This document shows, in pieces, positions 43,386 to 54,268 of a DNA stretch of 64,000 bases. The stretch is from NCBI GenBank assembly GCA_965240325.2, contig OZ251228.1, positions 1,736,001 through 1,800,000 on the forward strand, given 5' to 3'. The translations under genes were made by a program, and so were the position numbers. Below the pieces are notes generated by a model. It was given only the letters and a program-made list of their open reading frames with translations. It did not search any database and was not told the origin of the DNA. Position 1 is the stretch's first letter, and every line of letters begins with the position of its first letter. The stretch comes from Rebecca billardiae RCC1528 (taxonomy: Eukaryota > Haptophyta).

Positions 43386-43485
43386 GGGCGCCGCCATGCG
43401 TCGTTTCACGTGACACGTTTGGCAGCACGGTGGCGCCGACAGGATGCCGAGGAATATCATGAGGATGTAGTTTGGAAGTAGCTTA

Positions 43486-45018
43486 CTACGGACGAAGTGG
43501 TGCAGCATCGGGCGTCATCAGACTCGCAAGCGTGCTGTCCTCGCAAATCATCCCGCCTGAGGCGTGGGCGGTGGCCTCTGTGTCCGGCACGTCGTTGTTC
43601 GCGGCGCTTGGCCCCGGTGGCACACTCACAGGCATCTTAGTAGTGATCGTGCGACGCCCCAGCTCGCGGAGCACCGGCACTCGGTAATCGCCGAGCATGG
43701 CGAGCCCAGCGGCACTCACCTTGTGCAGATCCACGTCTTTGGGTCTCACCGCTTTGGACCCGTTAGGGAACAGTCGGCCGAGCTCCAGCTTGATCGCCCA
43801 ATAGAGGGCAGTCTTAGTCGTGTATCCGCTCCCGTGCACAAACGCAGGCGTCGTGCTTGTCGGCGGGTGCCTCTGCGAGGGTGGGCGCGCAGCCGGAGGG
43901 GAAGCGTACTGACCGAGTGAGTACGGCATGGCAGTGCGCTCCACGCTCGGCGGGGAGAACTGGAATAAGCGGTTGATGCGGAACCTGCGGCCCTTCATGT
44001 ACTTGGTCGGAACGTAGGAGACGTAGGGGCGGCAGCGGTTCAAGGCAAGGTGCTCCGCGGACGAAATGGCGTTGCCGAGCTTGTCACACGGGAAGAGGTT
44101 GAGGAACAGCTGCGAGTGCTCATCCACCGAGGCTGGCGGGAGCACGGGTGGTTCCTTGCGATCTGCCGCACGCGTTTGCATCCGCCCCGCATACGAGCTC
44201 AGCGTGAAGTCCTGCCTCCGCGCCCCGTCCAGCCCGAGATAGACCGCAGACATGAGGCCCTGCTCTGTGAGCCGGAGCACAACCTCTGTGAGGTTGCCCA
44301 CCACAGTGTGCGGCTTCTTCGTGAGCTCTAAGCTGGCCGGCTGGTCAACCACGCCCGGGGTGATGTGCGCGGCGCGCCCCGTCCGGTGCAGCCCGTACAC
44401 GTACGTCCCAAGCCTCCCCATCGCGCCCGCGTGCCCAGCGTACATGCCAGCGTTGCGGTAGCAGGTGGCGCTCTGCTGCGTGCACCGCCAGAAGGCCTCG
44501 CGCGTCGCTCGGCCGGTGGGGTCGGAGCTGTCGGAGCCATACAGGGGGCACAGGATGGATGGGTAGCTGTTGCACTCGGCGCTGAACACCACCTGCTCCG
44601 CCTGGCTACTCCCGCCCATCGGCGCGAGCAGTGCCCGCAGTGCTCGCGCAGCCGTGGGCACACCCGCAACGACAAACGTGTCTGTGCCGTCGACGAGGAC
44701 GAGCGGCTGCGCGGGATGGAAGAAGGCGGGTGCCACGGTACCCATCAGGCGCTGTTTCGTCCGCGTCGTGCCCAGCCACGTCGACCCCTTGCCAATGAGG
44801 ATGAGGGGCATCCCATGCGCTGCGGCGGTGAGGCCCAAGGCCCAAATCTTATTAGTGGGCACGCTGGTGAGGACCGACACAAGCATAAACGGCGGCACGT
44901 CCAAAGCGCCGGGCTGGTCCTTCCAGCGACGCAGGTCGGCGCAGCTGATGCCCGTGCGATTTCCGCCAGACGACGACGCCCATCCCAACAACGCCAGCAC
45001 ACACGCGAGAGCCGCCAT
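43486..45018 (-). CDS. Glycosyltransferase related to the PLOD (lysyl hydroxylase) GT domain
   Basis: Single exon, 510 residues, with signal peptide MAALACVLALLGWASSSGG. The following domain has the order seen in procollagen glycosyltransferase/PLOD enzymes: a strand LVSVLTS, LIGKGSTWLG, then the metal-binding acidic motif LVLVDGTDTFV (D110-x-x-D113), VVFSAECNSYPS, and a glycine-rich NAGMYAGHAGAMG where PLOD has its NSGGFIG-type motif. These enzymes add galactose or glucose to hydroxylysine; no dioxygenase domain follows here, so the protein is a stand-alone transferase and its acceptor is unknown. Several cysteines and an NLT sequon fit the secretory pathway. Confidence 0.75.
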   Translation of the reverse strand: MAALACVLALLGWASSSGGNRTGISCADLRRWKDQPGALDVPPFMLVSVLTSVPTNKIWALGLTAAAHGMPLILIGKGSTWLGTTRTKQRLMGTVAPAFFHPAQPLVLVDGTDTFVVAGVPTAARALRALLAPMGGSSQAEQVVFSAECNSYPSILCPLYGSDSSDPTGRATREAFWRCTQQSATCYRNAGMYAGHAGAMGRLGTYVYGLHRTGRAAHITPGVVDQPASLELTKKPHTVVGNLTEVVLRLTEQGLMSAVYLGLDGARRQDFTLSSYAGRMQTRAADRKEPPVLPPASVDEHSQLFLNLFPCDKLGNAISSAEHLALNRCRPYVSYVPTKYMKGRRFRINRLFQFSPPSVERTAMPYSLGQYASPPAARPPSQRHPPTSTTPAFVHGSGYTTKTALYWAIKLELGRLFPNGSKAVRPKDVDLHKVSAAGLAMLGDYRVPVLRELGRRTITTKMPVSVPPGPSAANNDVPDTEATAHASGGMICEDSTLASLMTPDAAPLRP

Positions 45019-46631
45019 CGATTCGTTGCGGCCGCCTACCGTACCTGTACAGTTTTCTACTGTAAGAATAAGAGACGCACATGTACAGCTCAGGCAGGCG
45101 AGATTATGGCGGGCCGTACCGGTAGGTCCGCCCCTCCGTAGTGCCCGGGAAGAAGATCAGAACAAGAAAAAGAATAAAGAAAATCGCCTCGCAAAGAAAA
45201 GAAAATCGCGTCGCTCACTACGCGCCCTCGCAGCTCCCACTGGGGACGCTCGGCCGGAAAAGGTCTTGGCCATGGCGCGGAGCGCGTGGGCCGCGCGCGC
45301 CGAATCCAACGCCGGCGCGGACATCGCGCGGGGATTCCCGAACGGTGTTTTCGCCCGATTCGTGATTGCTGCCCTCGTCGTCTCGCGTGCAGGTCGAACG
45401 GGGGCCAAAGTCGACGCGTTTGGAGGCACGGTCGGCGCGTCGACACGATCGTGCGACCTGGGGCGGTCCTCGCCCGACTTGCTCGTCGAGCGCTCGCACG
45501 GGCCATAGCATCAAGCGCTGCGCACGACAGCCACCTCGCGCGATCCACCGCCGCGCGTCGGGCTCGGTGCGGAAAGGCCCTCATCACGAGGTGTCTCGCG
45601 GGCGGGAAGCGCCATCGCACGCGACGCAAGATTTGGCGCGGCCTTCTGAACTCGATCGCCGGAATCCGCGCACCGGACTGTCGCTCGCGGTCCCTCAGCC
45701 GAAGCCCACGTCCGGCGTGCATGGCGTCGACGGTGACCAATGCGACGGAAGCGCAGCGCCAACGGCGTACGACGCGCAGCGGACGCACCTCCGGGGTCTG
45801 TCGGCGTGACAGCAACCGCGTCTTTGCGAGTTGGCGACCCTCGCCGCAGCGCGACACAGACAAGCCCGTGATGCCATCCGCAGAGAGATGAATCGTTGAG
45901 CATGCAACATCGCCGCGCCATCCTCGTCCATGGCGCAGGCGCTGCGGGACGAGGCGGACGCCGACACGCCGGTGACGGATGCGCTGCGATTCGTGTGCCT
46001 GCGTGAGCAGCTCGTGCCCAATCTCGATCGCGAGTGGCACACGCTGTCGCTGTGCGCGCGCGCGCGCACAACCAACAGCTCCTCGTGCCGCCAAACACGC
46101 GGGCGCCAGACCTGTCGAAAAGGCGAAGAGCGACGACCGCGTGAACGTCAACGCGCTCGTGCTCAGCGTGGCGGCCGTGTACGACGTCAACGCGACCTGC
46201 GCCGAGCCCATCATGCCCGGAGCGGACATCGGCAAGCATCCTCGCAACGACCGCTCTCGGCTGGCGGCAGGAGGACATGCACACGATCTACTCTGGCGGC
46301 TTCGTCGGCGGCGAGGCGCTCGATTACGCCATCGCGGTCGAGATGCGGCACACACAGCGCGTACCCGCGCTCGCGCGGAGCAACGGGCTACCCGCCCCGC
46401 CCCGCGTGCTGCGCATTCCCTCGTGGGTGTGGGCCTCGCTGATGCGCATAAGAGTACAGACAGTGAGACTTGTACACGTCGGGGACGGCCAACACTCCGC
46501 CAACTTCACGTGTCACTGGTCCTTGCACTCGACTGTCCGTCACCCACGGCCACGAGCGAATGTGGAAAGACGCGAACCCGCAGAGGATACATTGCGACAG
46601 CACTGGCACGGCCCGCCGACCCCCCCGCCCG

Positions 46632-47484
46632 TGGGCGCACGGTCGGACTCGGCAAGTTGGCACGCGCTCCGCACTGGGGCGTCCCAACTTTCCGGAGGGC
46701 GTGCCAACTTGGAAGTTGGTAGGCGCTCGCCGCCCTGGGCGCCCGTTGGCGCTGATGGCCGTGCGGCCGTGCGTGCGCGAGCGCTCGCCTCGCGCCGCGC
46801 TCCCGCGCGCACAGCGCGCGCTCGGCCGCGCGCGACGCGGCGGAGTCGAGGCTGACATACCCCTGGCCCACTTCGCGCCGCGCAACGCCGCCCACGCCCA
46901 TCGCCGCTCGCACGCGCAGGCCTGCCGCGCACGGCTTGGGCTTTTCAGCACAGGCTGGCGGCGGCGCGCCGGGCCGAGGGCTCGGCCGGTGTTGCGCCCC
47001 TCGGCCAGGCCGAGACTTGGCGGAGGCGTGGGTAGTGCCATCGCCTGCCCAGACCCCGGGCCTCGCCGTCAGAGTGTGCACGCGAGGCGCGCTGTCGTGG
47101 TCGACAGGTGAGGCGCCGCGTGCTCGCCCTCGAGCGGCGCAGCGGACGTACCGGCAGGCGCGCGCGCACACAGCGGGGCTGTCGAGCTGCTTCCGGCTGG
47201 GTAGATCGACGGCGCATGCCCTGGCCCTGGTCTGGGAGGCGTGCGCGGGTTCGGAGGCCGGTGAACGCTCGGCGCGGACCCACGTGTCTTGCCTGGCACG
47301 GTAGCGCGACAGCTCGGCAGCCAGTCTCGAGGCTGAGTGGCATCAGAGCGCTTGCCGGCGGGCTGGCGGGCTCAACCGCCGGGCCGATGCCCACGCCTTG
47401 GCCGGGATGCGACCAGCCCCCGCGTCCTCCGCAGCCGCCTGGAGCCGTCGACCCGCTGCCCAAGGCCCGCGGCCGGCGGGCCGC
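46632..47484 (+). repeat. Left terminal inverted repeat of element E
   Basis: 853 bases from TGGGCGCACG, paired with 49822-50674. Similarity stops abruptly after GGCGGGCCGC. Confidence 0.9.
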
Positions 47485-47524
47485 TTGGCGGATGGCCAGA
47501 GGAGCAGGCGGCCGAGTGGGCTGG

Positions 47525-48240
47525 GCGGCAGCGAGGGTGGTGGGGATGGAGGCGGGCTCGGCGGCGGAGGCGGCGGAGGAAGGCGTGATGGCGGGCTCGG
47601 TGGCGGTGAGGATGGCAGGTTCAGTGCCGGCGATGACCGTGGGCTTGGCGGTGAGCTCGGCGATGGCTAACGTGGCAGACTTGGCGGTGGGATCGGCTGC
47701 CGGCTTGGTGGCAGCGCACGCGGCGGCGACGGTAGCGGGCTCGGCAGCGATCTCGGCGGCGTGGTCGGAGGCGGTGCTGATGGCGGCGATGATGGTAGCG
47801 GGCTTGGTGGCGGCGATGTAGGCAGCGACGGCTGCTTGCTCAGCGGCGGGCTTTGTGGCGGCGATGTAGGCGGTGATGACGGTGGTGGGCTCAGCGGCGG
47901 GGTCGGTAGCGGCGACGGCAGCGGCAGGCTCGAGGTGGGCTTGGTGGCGGTGATGGCGGCCGGGCTCGGCGATGGACTTAGCGGCAGTGGGCTCGGGGGC
48001 GGAGTCGGTGGCGGCGAAGGAGCCGAGCCCAGCGCTAGGCTCGGCGCTGGGGTGGATGAGACGGGCTTGGTTGTCCGTGGTGGGCTTGGTGGCGGCGACT
48101 TGGCGACGATGGCTGTGAGCGGCGGAGTGGCAGTGAGCTCGGCAGCGGTGATGGTGGCTTGAGAACCGTGGCTGGCTCGGCGGCGGGTTCGGCGGCCGCG
48201 ACGGAGACGGGATGTGAGGCGGCTAGGGCGGCGGTGTGGG
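47525..48240. repeat. G-rich degenerate minisatellite inside element E
   Basis: Degenerate hexamer-like repeats of the kind GGCGGT, GGGCTC and GGCGAT fill about 700 bases. The apparent glycine-rich (plus) and serine-proline-rich (minus) frames come from this repetition. The minus frame begins with GTG, not ATG, so I do not call a gene. G-run density suggests quadruplex potential. 48241-49821, the rest of the interior, shows only scattered protein-like fragments such as SFINQKIPIVLNIITKMPQG. Confidence 0.7.
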
Positions 48241-49821
48241 GCGGGAATACTGCGTCGCTGTTGCCCTCGGTCAGAGCTTGGCGGGGACACAGCGCGGCCA
48301 AGCTCCGGGCGTTGGCGCTGCCGCCAGGTTGGCCGCAGGCCACCCAGTCGGCAAGCTCGGGCGGCAGCGATGCCCAGACATGAAGGAGGGCACTGCGGGA
48401 TCGCTGCGTTACCTCAGGAAGGCTGAGTCTATGAGAGAGATGATCGCCACTGCTCAGTCTGGTGGAGTTCGATGAACTGGCTTAGACGACTTAGCGACCG
48501 TAGGCTGCTGCTCGGCGTTGTCAGAGTCGTCATCCGACCTAGCGCCAGCTCGGCGCAGTACGTATCGTTGAGTCATTGCGCGGAAGAGATGTCATCGCGA
48601 CTCAGAGTTCGTCACGTGCCACTCAACCGCGTCCCACCGGCCCTACTACCATCTTGGGCAAGCGCCTGCAGACGATACGGCGGGCAGCATCACAGTCTGC
48701 GCTCCTGCTGAGTGCTGGCTGATGATGACTGCGTCAGACGACTGCGCGTTGCAGCCGCAGCCATACCGTATAATAAATACGCTCTCAGCAGGATTACGTG
48801 CGAGTTGTTCTGCGTCCTAACGGTGCCGGCGCGTGACGTGACGGTTTTGATGTCAGTATCACGTGACGACTCGATGGATCACGACGAGTGGCGCTTCACG
48901 AGCAAGTGTAGCAGCATTAGAAGCATAGACAGCCGTCCGTCATCGTCTGGTTCCCCTGAGAAGTCTTCTGGAATGCGTCAGCGACATGCTCCCGCGGCGT
49001 GGTCAGTGGTCCAAGTCAGGCACATCCGGCAGCCTGACCTCATCCCACATGCCGCGCGGGCAGAGGGGCGCGTCGTGCCCACGCGACTGGCATCCAAGAA
49101 GTTGCAGGGACGGAATGAGTGTCAGCAGTGGACCGCCCGCGGCTCGCCGCAGCTTCATCAACCAAAAGATTCCCATCGTGCTCAACATCATCACCAAGAT
49201 GCCCCAGGGCATCCAGCTCAAGATTCCAACCTCAACAACCAGAGCAACGACGATGGCGGCTCATCAGCTCGGCGGGCGATGGGCGGTGGGCATCACGACG
49301 ACGACGGTGCTGGCGCGGCTGCGAGCGGCGACGCAGCTCCGCGCGGCATCGGCGCGGCTACGAGCGGCGACGCAGCCGCGCCGCCGCCGCCCGCGCCGCC
49401 CGCAGCCGCGCCGCTATCCCGTATAGAACGACCGGCCGTCACGCGCTCGGTGCCACGTAGATTCGGACGCGGCAATGAGTAGCATGCACCACCGTCCGGC
49501 CGTCTCAGGTCGCTGTCGTCGGCAGCCAGCCGGCGCCGGGCGCGATGGCGCTGGGCGCTCGCGCGCGATCAAGGATTGATTGCCAAGTCGTCAGCCGACG
49601 ACTGGGAAGCTGAGCCTGAGCTGAGCCTGATGCTGCCCGCTGCCGGGTCGCGGGACGAATGACGAGCAGCCTACGGTCCGTGAAACTGCGTCAGCTCCTA
49701 GAACTCTTCCAGACATGGTGAGGATCTCCCTCACGAACTCAGCCCTCTCGCGCTGATGCCGCGCGTCCGCTGCCACTCTACGGCCCTGCGGCCTGCTGCG
49801 TGCCGCGAGCTATCAGACAGC

Positions 49822-50674
49822 GCGGCCCGCCGGCCGCGGGCCTTGGGCAGCGGGTCGACGGCTCCAGGCGGCTGCGGAGGACGCGGGGGCTGGTCGCATC
49901 CCGGCCAAGGCGTGGGCATCGGCCCGGCGGTTGAGCCCGCCAGCCCGCCGGCAAGCGCTCTGATGCCACTCAGCCTCGAGACTGGCTGCCGAGCTGTCGC
50001 GCTACCGTGCCAGGCAAGACACGTGGGTCCGCGCCGAGCGTTCACCGGCCTCCGAACCCGCGCACGCCTCCCAGACCAGGGCCAGGGCATGCGCCGTCGA
50101 TCTACCCAGCCGGAAGCAGCTCGACAGCCCCGCTGTGTGCGCGCGCGCCTGCCGGTACGTCCGCTGCGCCGCTCGAGGGCGAGCACGCGGCGCCTCACCT
50201 GTCGACCACGACAGCGCGCCTCGCGTGCACACTCTGACGGCGAGGCCCGGGGTCTGGGCAGGCGATGGCACTACCCACGCCTCCGCCAAGTCTCGGCCTG
50301 GCCGAGGGGCGCAACACCGGCCGAGCCCTCGGCCCGGCGCGCCGCCGCCAGCCTGTGCTGAAAAGCCCAAGCCGTGCGCGGCAGGCCTGCGCGTGCGAGC
50401 GGCGATGGGCGTGGGCGGCGTTGCGCGGCGCGAAGTGGGCCAGGGGTATGTCAGCCTCGACTCCGCCGCGTCGCGCGCGGCCGAGCGCGCGCTGTGCGCG
50501 CGGGAGCGCGGCGCGAGGCGAGCGCTCGCGCACGCACGGCCGCACGGCCATCAGCGCCAACGGGCGCCCAGGGCGGCGAGCGCCTACCAACTTCCAAGTT
50601 GGCACGCCCTCCGGAAAGTTGGGACGCCCCAGTGCGGAGCGCGTGCCAACTTGCCGAGTCCGACCGTGCGCCCA
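49822..50674 (-). repeat. Right terminal inverted repeat of element E
   Basis: Inverted counterpart of 46632-47484 with the same length. Confidence 0.9.
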
Positions 50675-50954
50675 CCGCCCGCCAGGCCCAGCGGCAGGGC
50701 ACAGTTTTGTGAACGGTGCACGGTTGGTGATGGCTGATGCGATAAACACCGAAGGCTGGTGGCAGCTTACTAATCAGAAGATGGCTCAAACAATAACCAG
50801 AGGTCTCAGCACACCGCGCATCGTGCCCGGACTGCGGTCGCACGGCGCAGAATTACCGCGCGCGCGCGGATTCTCGGAGTAGTTGGACTTTCGTCAGGAG
50901 GCGGCACTCGCCGCCGCAAGAAAGGCTACAGTTTACTAAGAATATGAGAGGCAC

Positions 50955-52093
50955 GCAGCTCAGCCAAGGGTGTCCCCAGGGTCCGCAACAGCCAGTGCGC
51001 AGCGCGGCAGAGGCTGTGTCATCGCAAGGTCGCCGCTCGCCAGTGGCACTCGCCCGCCCGCCGCCCTGCACGGCGGCGGGGCCGCTCGCGCCGTGCGCTC
51101 CTGCGGCCGTCGGGTCGGGCTGCGTAGGCGGCGCGCGGCTTGGGCCGTCGCTGAGCCACCCAGCGCCCCTCTCTGCGCCGCGCGCCTTCCTCGTCCTCGC
51201 CTCCTCCGCGCCTTGGAGCAGCACGCACACGCGCGGCGCCGCACAAAGGCAGCCCAGGGCCAGGCGCTCGCGTGCAAGCGTGCGCGCGCGCAGCGCGACG
51301 GGCTTGACTCGGGGCTCGCGCCGCTGCGGGGGCATGCAGCGCCATCACATGCGCGCGCGACGCCACCTCGAGCCTGCGCGTTTGACCGTCAGTGCACGCT
51401 GATGCACGTTACAAAATGGTCTGACTTGGCATCATCACACGTGCGACGGAAGCTTCCACAACGGGCCTTGAGTGCGTCGACGCGATCGATGCTGAGACGG
51501 TCATGCTTGCGTGCGCTTCTCTTGTGGTCTCCACGCTTGCTGAGAAGCGCCGCGTACGTAGCTGTCATCGTGTCTTGCCTAAGAAGTCGTCCTGACGCAT
51601 GGCAGGTTCTGGTCAGATTGGGCCTACTTCAACACGAGGACGTGTGAGCATTTGGCACGTGACGGTCACAGCGATGCGCAGGCTCGAGGTGGCGTCGCGC
51701 GCGCATGTGATGGCGCTGCATGCCCCCGCAGCGGCGCGAGCCCCGAGTCAAGCCCGTCGCGCTGCGCGCGCGCACGCTTGCACGCGAGCGCCTGGGCTGC
51801 CTTTGTGCGGCGCCGCGCGTGTGCGTGCTGCTCCACGGCGCGGAGGAGGCGAGGACGAGGAAGGCGCGCGGCGCAGAGAGGGGCGCTGGGTGGCTCAGCG
51901 ACGGCCCAAGCCGCGCGCCGCCTACGCAGCCCGACCCGACGGCCGCAGGAGCGCACGGCGCGAGCGGCCCCGCCGCCGTGCAGGGCGCGGGCGGGCGAGT
52001 GCCACTGGCGAGCGGCGACCTTGCGATGACACAGCCTCTTTGCCGCGCTGCGCACTGGCTGTTGCGGACCCTGGACACCCTTGGCTCAGCTGC
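50955..52093. repeat. Foldback unit F
   Basis: Arms 50955-51400 and, inverted, 51655-52093 flank a spacer of about 254 bases. Outer ends read GCAGCTnAGCCAAGGGTGTCC. The arms differ by a few indels, including a six-base one inside the frame that begins MPPQRREPRVKPVALRART in both arms. No clear flanking duplication is visible. The right arm ends 114 bases before the start codon of the following fusion gene. Confidence 0.8.
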
Positions 52094-52207
52094 AGGCGAG
52101 AACGCGCATGCAGCAGGCGGTTCAGTCGCAGGCTCGCAGCTGCATCGATCTTTGCATGCGCCGCGGCCGCCGCGGCCGCGATCACGAGACCGCCACACAG
52201 ACAGGAG

Positions 52208-54268
52208 ATGGCGGGAGGCGGCGTCAACTCCAAGGCGCCCCTTGACAGGAGGGCGGCGGCGGTGTACCTCGTCGCCAGCCTCACGACCTCGCCGTCGCGT
52301 CTTCGCACCATCGGCCCGACGCTGCGCTCTCTCGGCGCTGAGCACCAGCGCCGCCCCTTTGACGAGGTGCTGCTCAACCTGCCACGCACCTTCGGGCGCA
52401 CGGGCGAGGGGTACCCCGCGCAGCTGCCGGCGGTGGTGACGGAGGTCGCGAGCGTGAACCGCGTAGAAGAGGACTGGGGTCCAGCGACGAAGCTCGTGCC
52501 CACCGTGCGCTACCTGCTGCACGCGCGGCTGCCCGTGATCGCGCAGAGGCTCGGTCTGCCGCCGCACGGCCGCGAGGACGAGGTGGTGTCGCGCACGCAC
52601 ATCGTGATCGTCGACGACGACATCGTATACCCCGCGGGGATGGCGGCCTCTTTCGCCGAGACGGCGAGCCCGCTCATCTCGGAGGCCACCTCGGGCTTCG
52701 TGCTCGTGCCGCGCACGCTGGGCAACCCGCGCGGCCACGTGCAGGTCCGCGCCAAGCACGGTGCGCAGCTGGACGTCGCAGAGGGGTTCGGCGGCTGGCG
52801 CATACCGCTCGCGGCGTTCGATCGCAACGTGTCGCGCTTTGAGGCGCGGATGCGGTCGCTCATCAGCGACCGCGATGCGCGCGTCTCTGACGACCTGCTT
52901 GCGTCGGAGTACCTCGCGGAGCGCTCGATCCCGCTCGCGCTGCACCGCACGGCGCACTTCAGCAAGGCGATGCTGCAGATCAGAGAGCTGGGGCTCGCGC
53001 AGGACGCGCTGCACCGGACGAATACGTCGGGAGACGAGCACTGGGCGCGGTACTGGCGCGTGCTCGAGTCAGGCCGGCTGCACGCGCTGCACATGCCCGA
53101 GCGGTGGGGCGTGCTCTGCCCCGCGCGCATGCAGCCGCTGCCGCCGCCAGCCTGCCGCAACCTGAGCGGCACGCGCGGCTTCCACCTGCTGGGCGAGCGG
53201 CACTGCGGCACCAACGCGCTGAGCGAGCTGATGCGCATCACCTTCGACGCGCGCGGGCCGTCGTACCGGGAGGCGTACAAGCACATGTGGACGACGGACT
53301 CGCCTGCCGCGCTCGCGGCGATGGGCGCCTCGCTGCGCCGGCTGCAGGGCTCTGGGCAGCCAGTCGTGATCATGGTGCGCGAGGCGGTGCAGTGGCTCAA
53401 CGCGATGCGGATCGACCCGCACCACGCGCCGTGGATGCGCTTCATGCCTATGGCCAAGTTCGTCAGCGTCGAGTGGGTCTCGTCGATCGAGAACAGCGCG
53501 CGCTCGCGCGCCAAGTGCGAGAAGCTCGGGCTGCTGCCGCGCGGCAGCAACGAGAGCGACATGGCGGCGATCAGGCGGCTGGGGGCCGGGCAGCAGCGGC
53601 GGTGCGCGGTGCACGCATTCGACTCCATCCTCGCGCTGCGCAGCGCCAAGCTCCGCCTGCTGCGCGACGCGTTCGACCTCGTGCCCGCGGACGAGAGCGC
53701 GCAGCGCGAGCAGCTCGTGCGCACGGTGAGCCGCAGCGCAGGCGGCGGCCCCGTGCTCGTGCTGCGGTACGAGGACTTTGTGCTGCGCGCACACGCCGTG
53801 CCGTGCATGCTCGCGCGACAGCTGCGCGTGTGCGCGCCGCGCTCGTTCGCGCGTCTCGCTTCGGAGCCGCTCCGCCCCGGTGGCACCCCGGCGGCGGCGT
53901 TGGGGGGCGCCGTCCTCAAGCACGGGCGCATCAGCACCGTCGCCGACGACCCTTGCAAGCTCTTCAAGCTGCTGCAACCTTATGCGGCGGCGCGCATCAG
54001 GGACGGGCTCGACTGGGGGCTCGAGCAACTGTTTGGGTATGGCGACAAGCGCACGTACGCAGAGTGCATGCCGTCCAGCACGGCACTGGTGGATGAATTC
54101 GCCCGCTCAGCCGCGCCGGCAGTCGCAAAGTTCTTGCGGCACATCAAGCATGACATTGACATCCACGGCGGCTTGTTGAATGCTCTCAGCCGGCGGCGGA
54201 AGATGCAGGCGGGTTACGCGCGTGAGCCTGCTGCTGCTAATGCTGAGATCGACTGGTCAACGTCGTGA
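52208..54268 (+). CDS. Two-domain glycosyltransferase-sulfotransferase fusion
   Basis: Single exon, 686 residues from ATG 52208. The N-terminal half looks like a GT-A type glycosyltransferase: VYLVASLTTSPSRLRTIGPT, FDEVLLNLPR, and the acidic motif HIVIVDDDIVYP (DDD at 136-138) for metal-sugar nucleotide binding. The C-terminal half (from about residue 320) resembles the sulfotransferase fold: GFHLLGERHCGTNALSEL as the PAPS 5'-phosphosulfate loop, VIMVREAVQWLNAM as the 3'-phosphate region, and VLVLRYEDF later. A single protein could thus add and sulfate a sugar in the Golgi. The frame is open upstream to 51599; that part lies in foldback F but includes a hydrophobic stretch (AAASIFACAAAAAAAI) just before 52208 that could be a signal anchor if translation starts further up. 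Confidence 0.75.
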   Translation: MAGGGVNSKAPLDRRAAAVYLVASLTTSPSRLRTIGPTLRSLGAEHQRRPFDEVLLNLPRTFGRTGEGYPAQLPAVVTEVASVNRVEEDWGPATKLVPTVRYLLHARLPVIAQRLGLPPHGREDEVVSRTHIVIVDDDIVYPAGMAASFAETASPLISEATSGFVLVPRTLGNPRGHVQVRAKHGAQLDVAEGFGGWRIPLAAFDRNVSRFEARMRSLISDRDARVSDDLLASEYLAERSIPLALHRTAHFSKAMLQIRELGLAQDALHRTNTSGDEHWARYWRVLESGRLHALHMPERWGVLCPARMQPLPPPACRNLSGTRGFHLLGERHCGTNALSELMRITFDARGPSYREAYKHMWTTDSPAALAAMGASLRRLQGSGQPVVIMVREAVQWLNAMRIDPHHAPWMRFMPMAKFVSVEWVSSIENSARSRAKCEKLGLLPRGSNESDMAAIRRLGAGQQRRCAVHAFDSILALRSAKLRLLRDAFDLVPADESAQREQLVRTVSRSAGGGPVLVLRYEDFVLRAHAVPCMLARQLRVCAPRSFARLASEPLRPGGTPAAALGGAVLKHGRISTVADDPCKLFKLLQPYAAARIRDGLDWGLEQLFGYGDKRTYAECMPSSTALVDEFARSAAPAVAKFLRHIKHDIDIHGGLLNALSRRRKMQAGYAREPAAANAEIDWSTS

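Larger units (their letters stand above)
46632..50674. mobile_element. 4,043-base element E with 853-base terminal inverted repeats
   Basis: The element starts TGGGCGCACGGTCGGACTCG and ends with the complement. Its terminal inverted repeats, 46632-47484 and 49822-50674, have exactly equal length (853) and appear identical. The 7-base direct repeat CCGCCCG stands outside each end (46625-46631 and 50675-50681). The uninterrupted site with a single CCGCCCG is present near 19268-19275 in copy 1 of the host repeat. The inner 2.3 kb has no recognisable transposase. Subterminal copies of CCAACTT/AAGTTGG, including the palindrome CCAACTTGGAAGTTGG near 46704, could be protein-binding sites. It is probably non-autonomous. 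Confidence 0.9.
45105..50706 (+). repeat. 1.5 kb dispersed repeat, copy 2, split by a 4 kb insertion
   Basis: 45105-46631 matches 17768-19275 or so in the same orientation, and the remainder resumes at 50675-50706 after the inserted element. Coding-like text is retained (MAQALRDEA, REWHTLSLCARART, VNALVLSVAAVYDVNA, IYSGGFVGGEALDYAIAV), with substitutions relative to copy 1. A three-base indel lies just before the proposed CAG acceptor rather than in the coding-like part. The repeat begins about 85 bases upstream of the PLOD-like gene's start codon. After the insertion it carries 12 extra bases (CCCAGCGGCAGG) not in copy 1. Confidence 0.75.

Noticed and set aside
47667-48290. Serine-proline-rich protein on the minus strand inside element E
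   Set aside because: The frame opens with GTG rather than ATG and derives wholly from a degenerate hexamer repeat, so it is more likely minisatellite than a wall-type glycoprotein.
51599-52207. N-terminal extension of the fusion gene through the foldback arm
   Set aside because: The extra 203 codons are GC-rich arm sequence mirrored at 50955-51400. Without transcript data the ATG at 52208 next to the conserved domain is safer; the alternative is kept as a finding.
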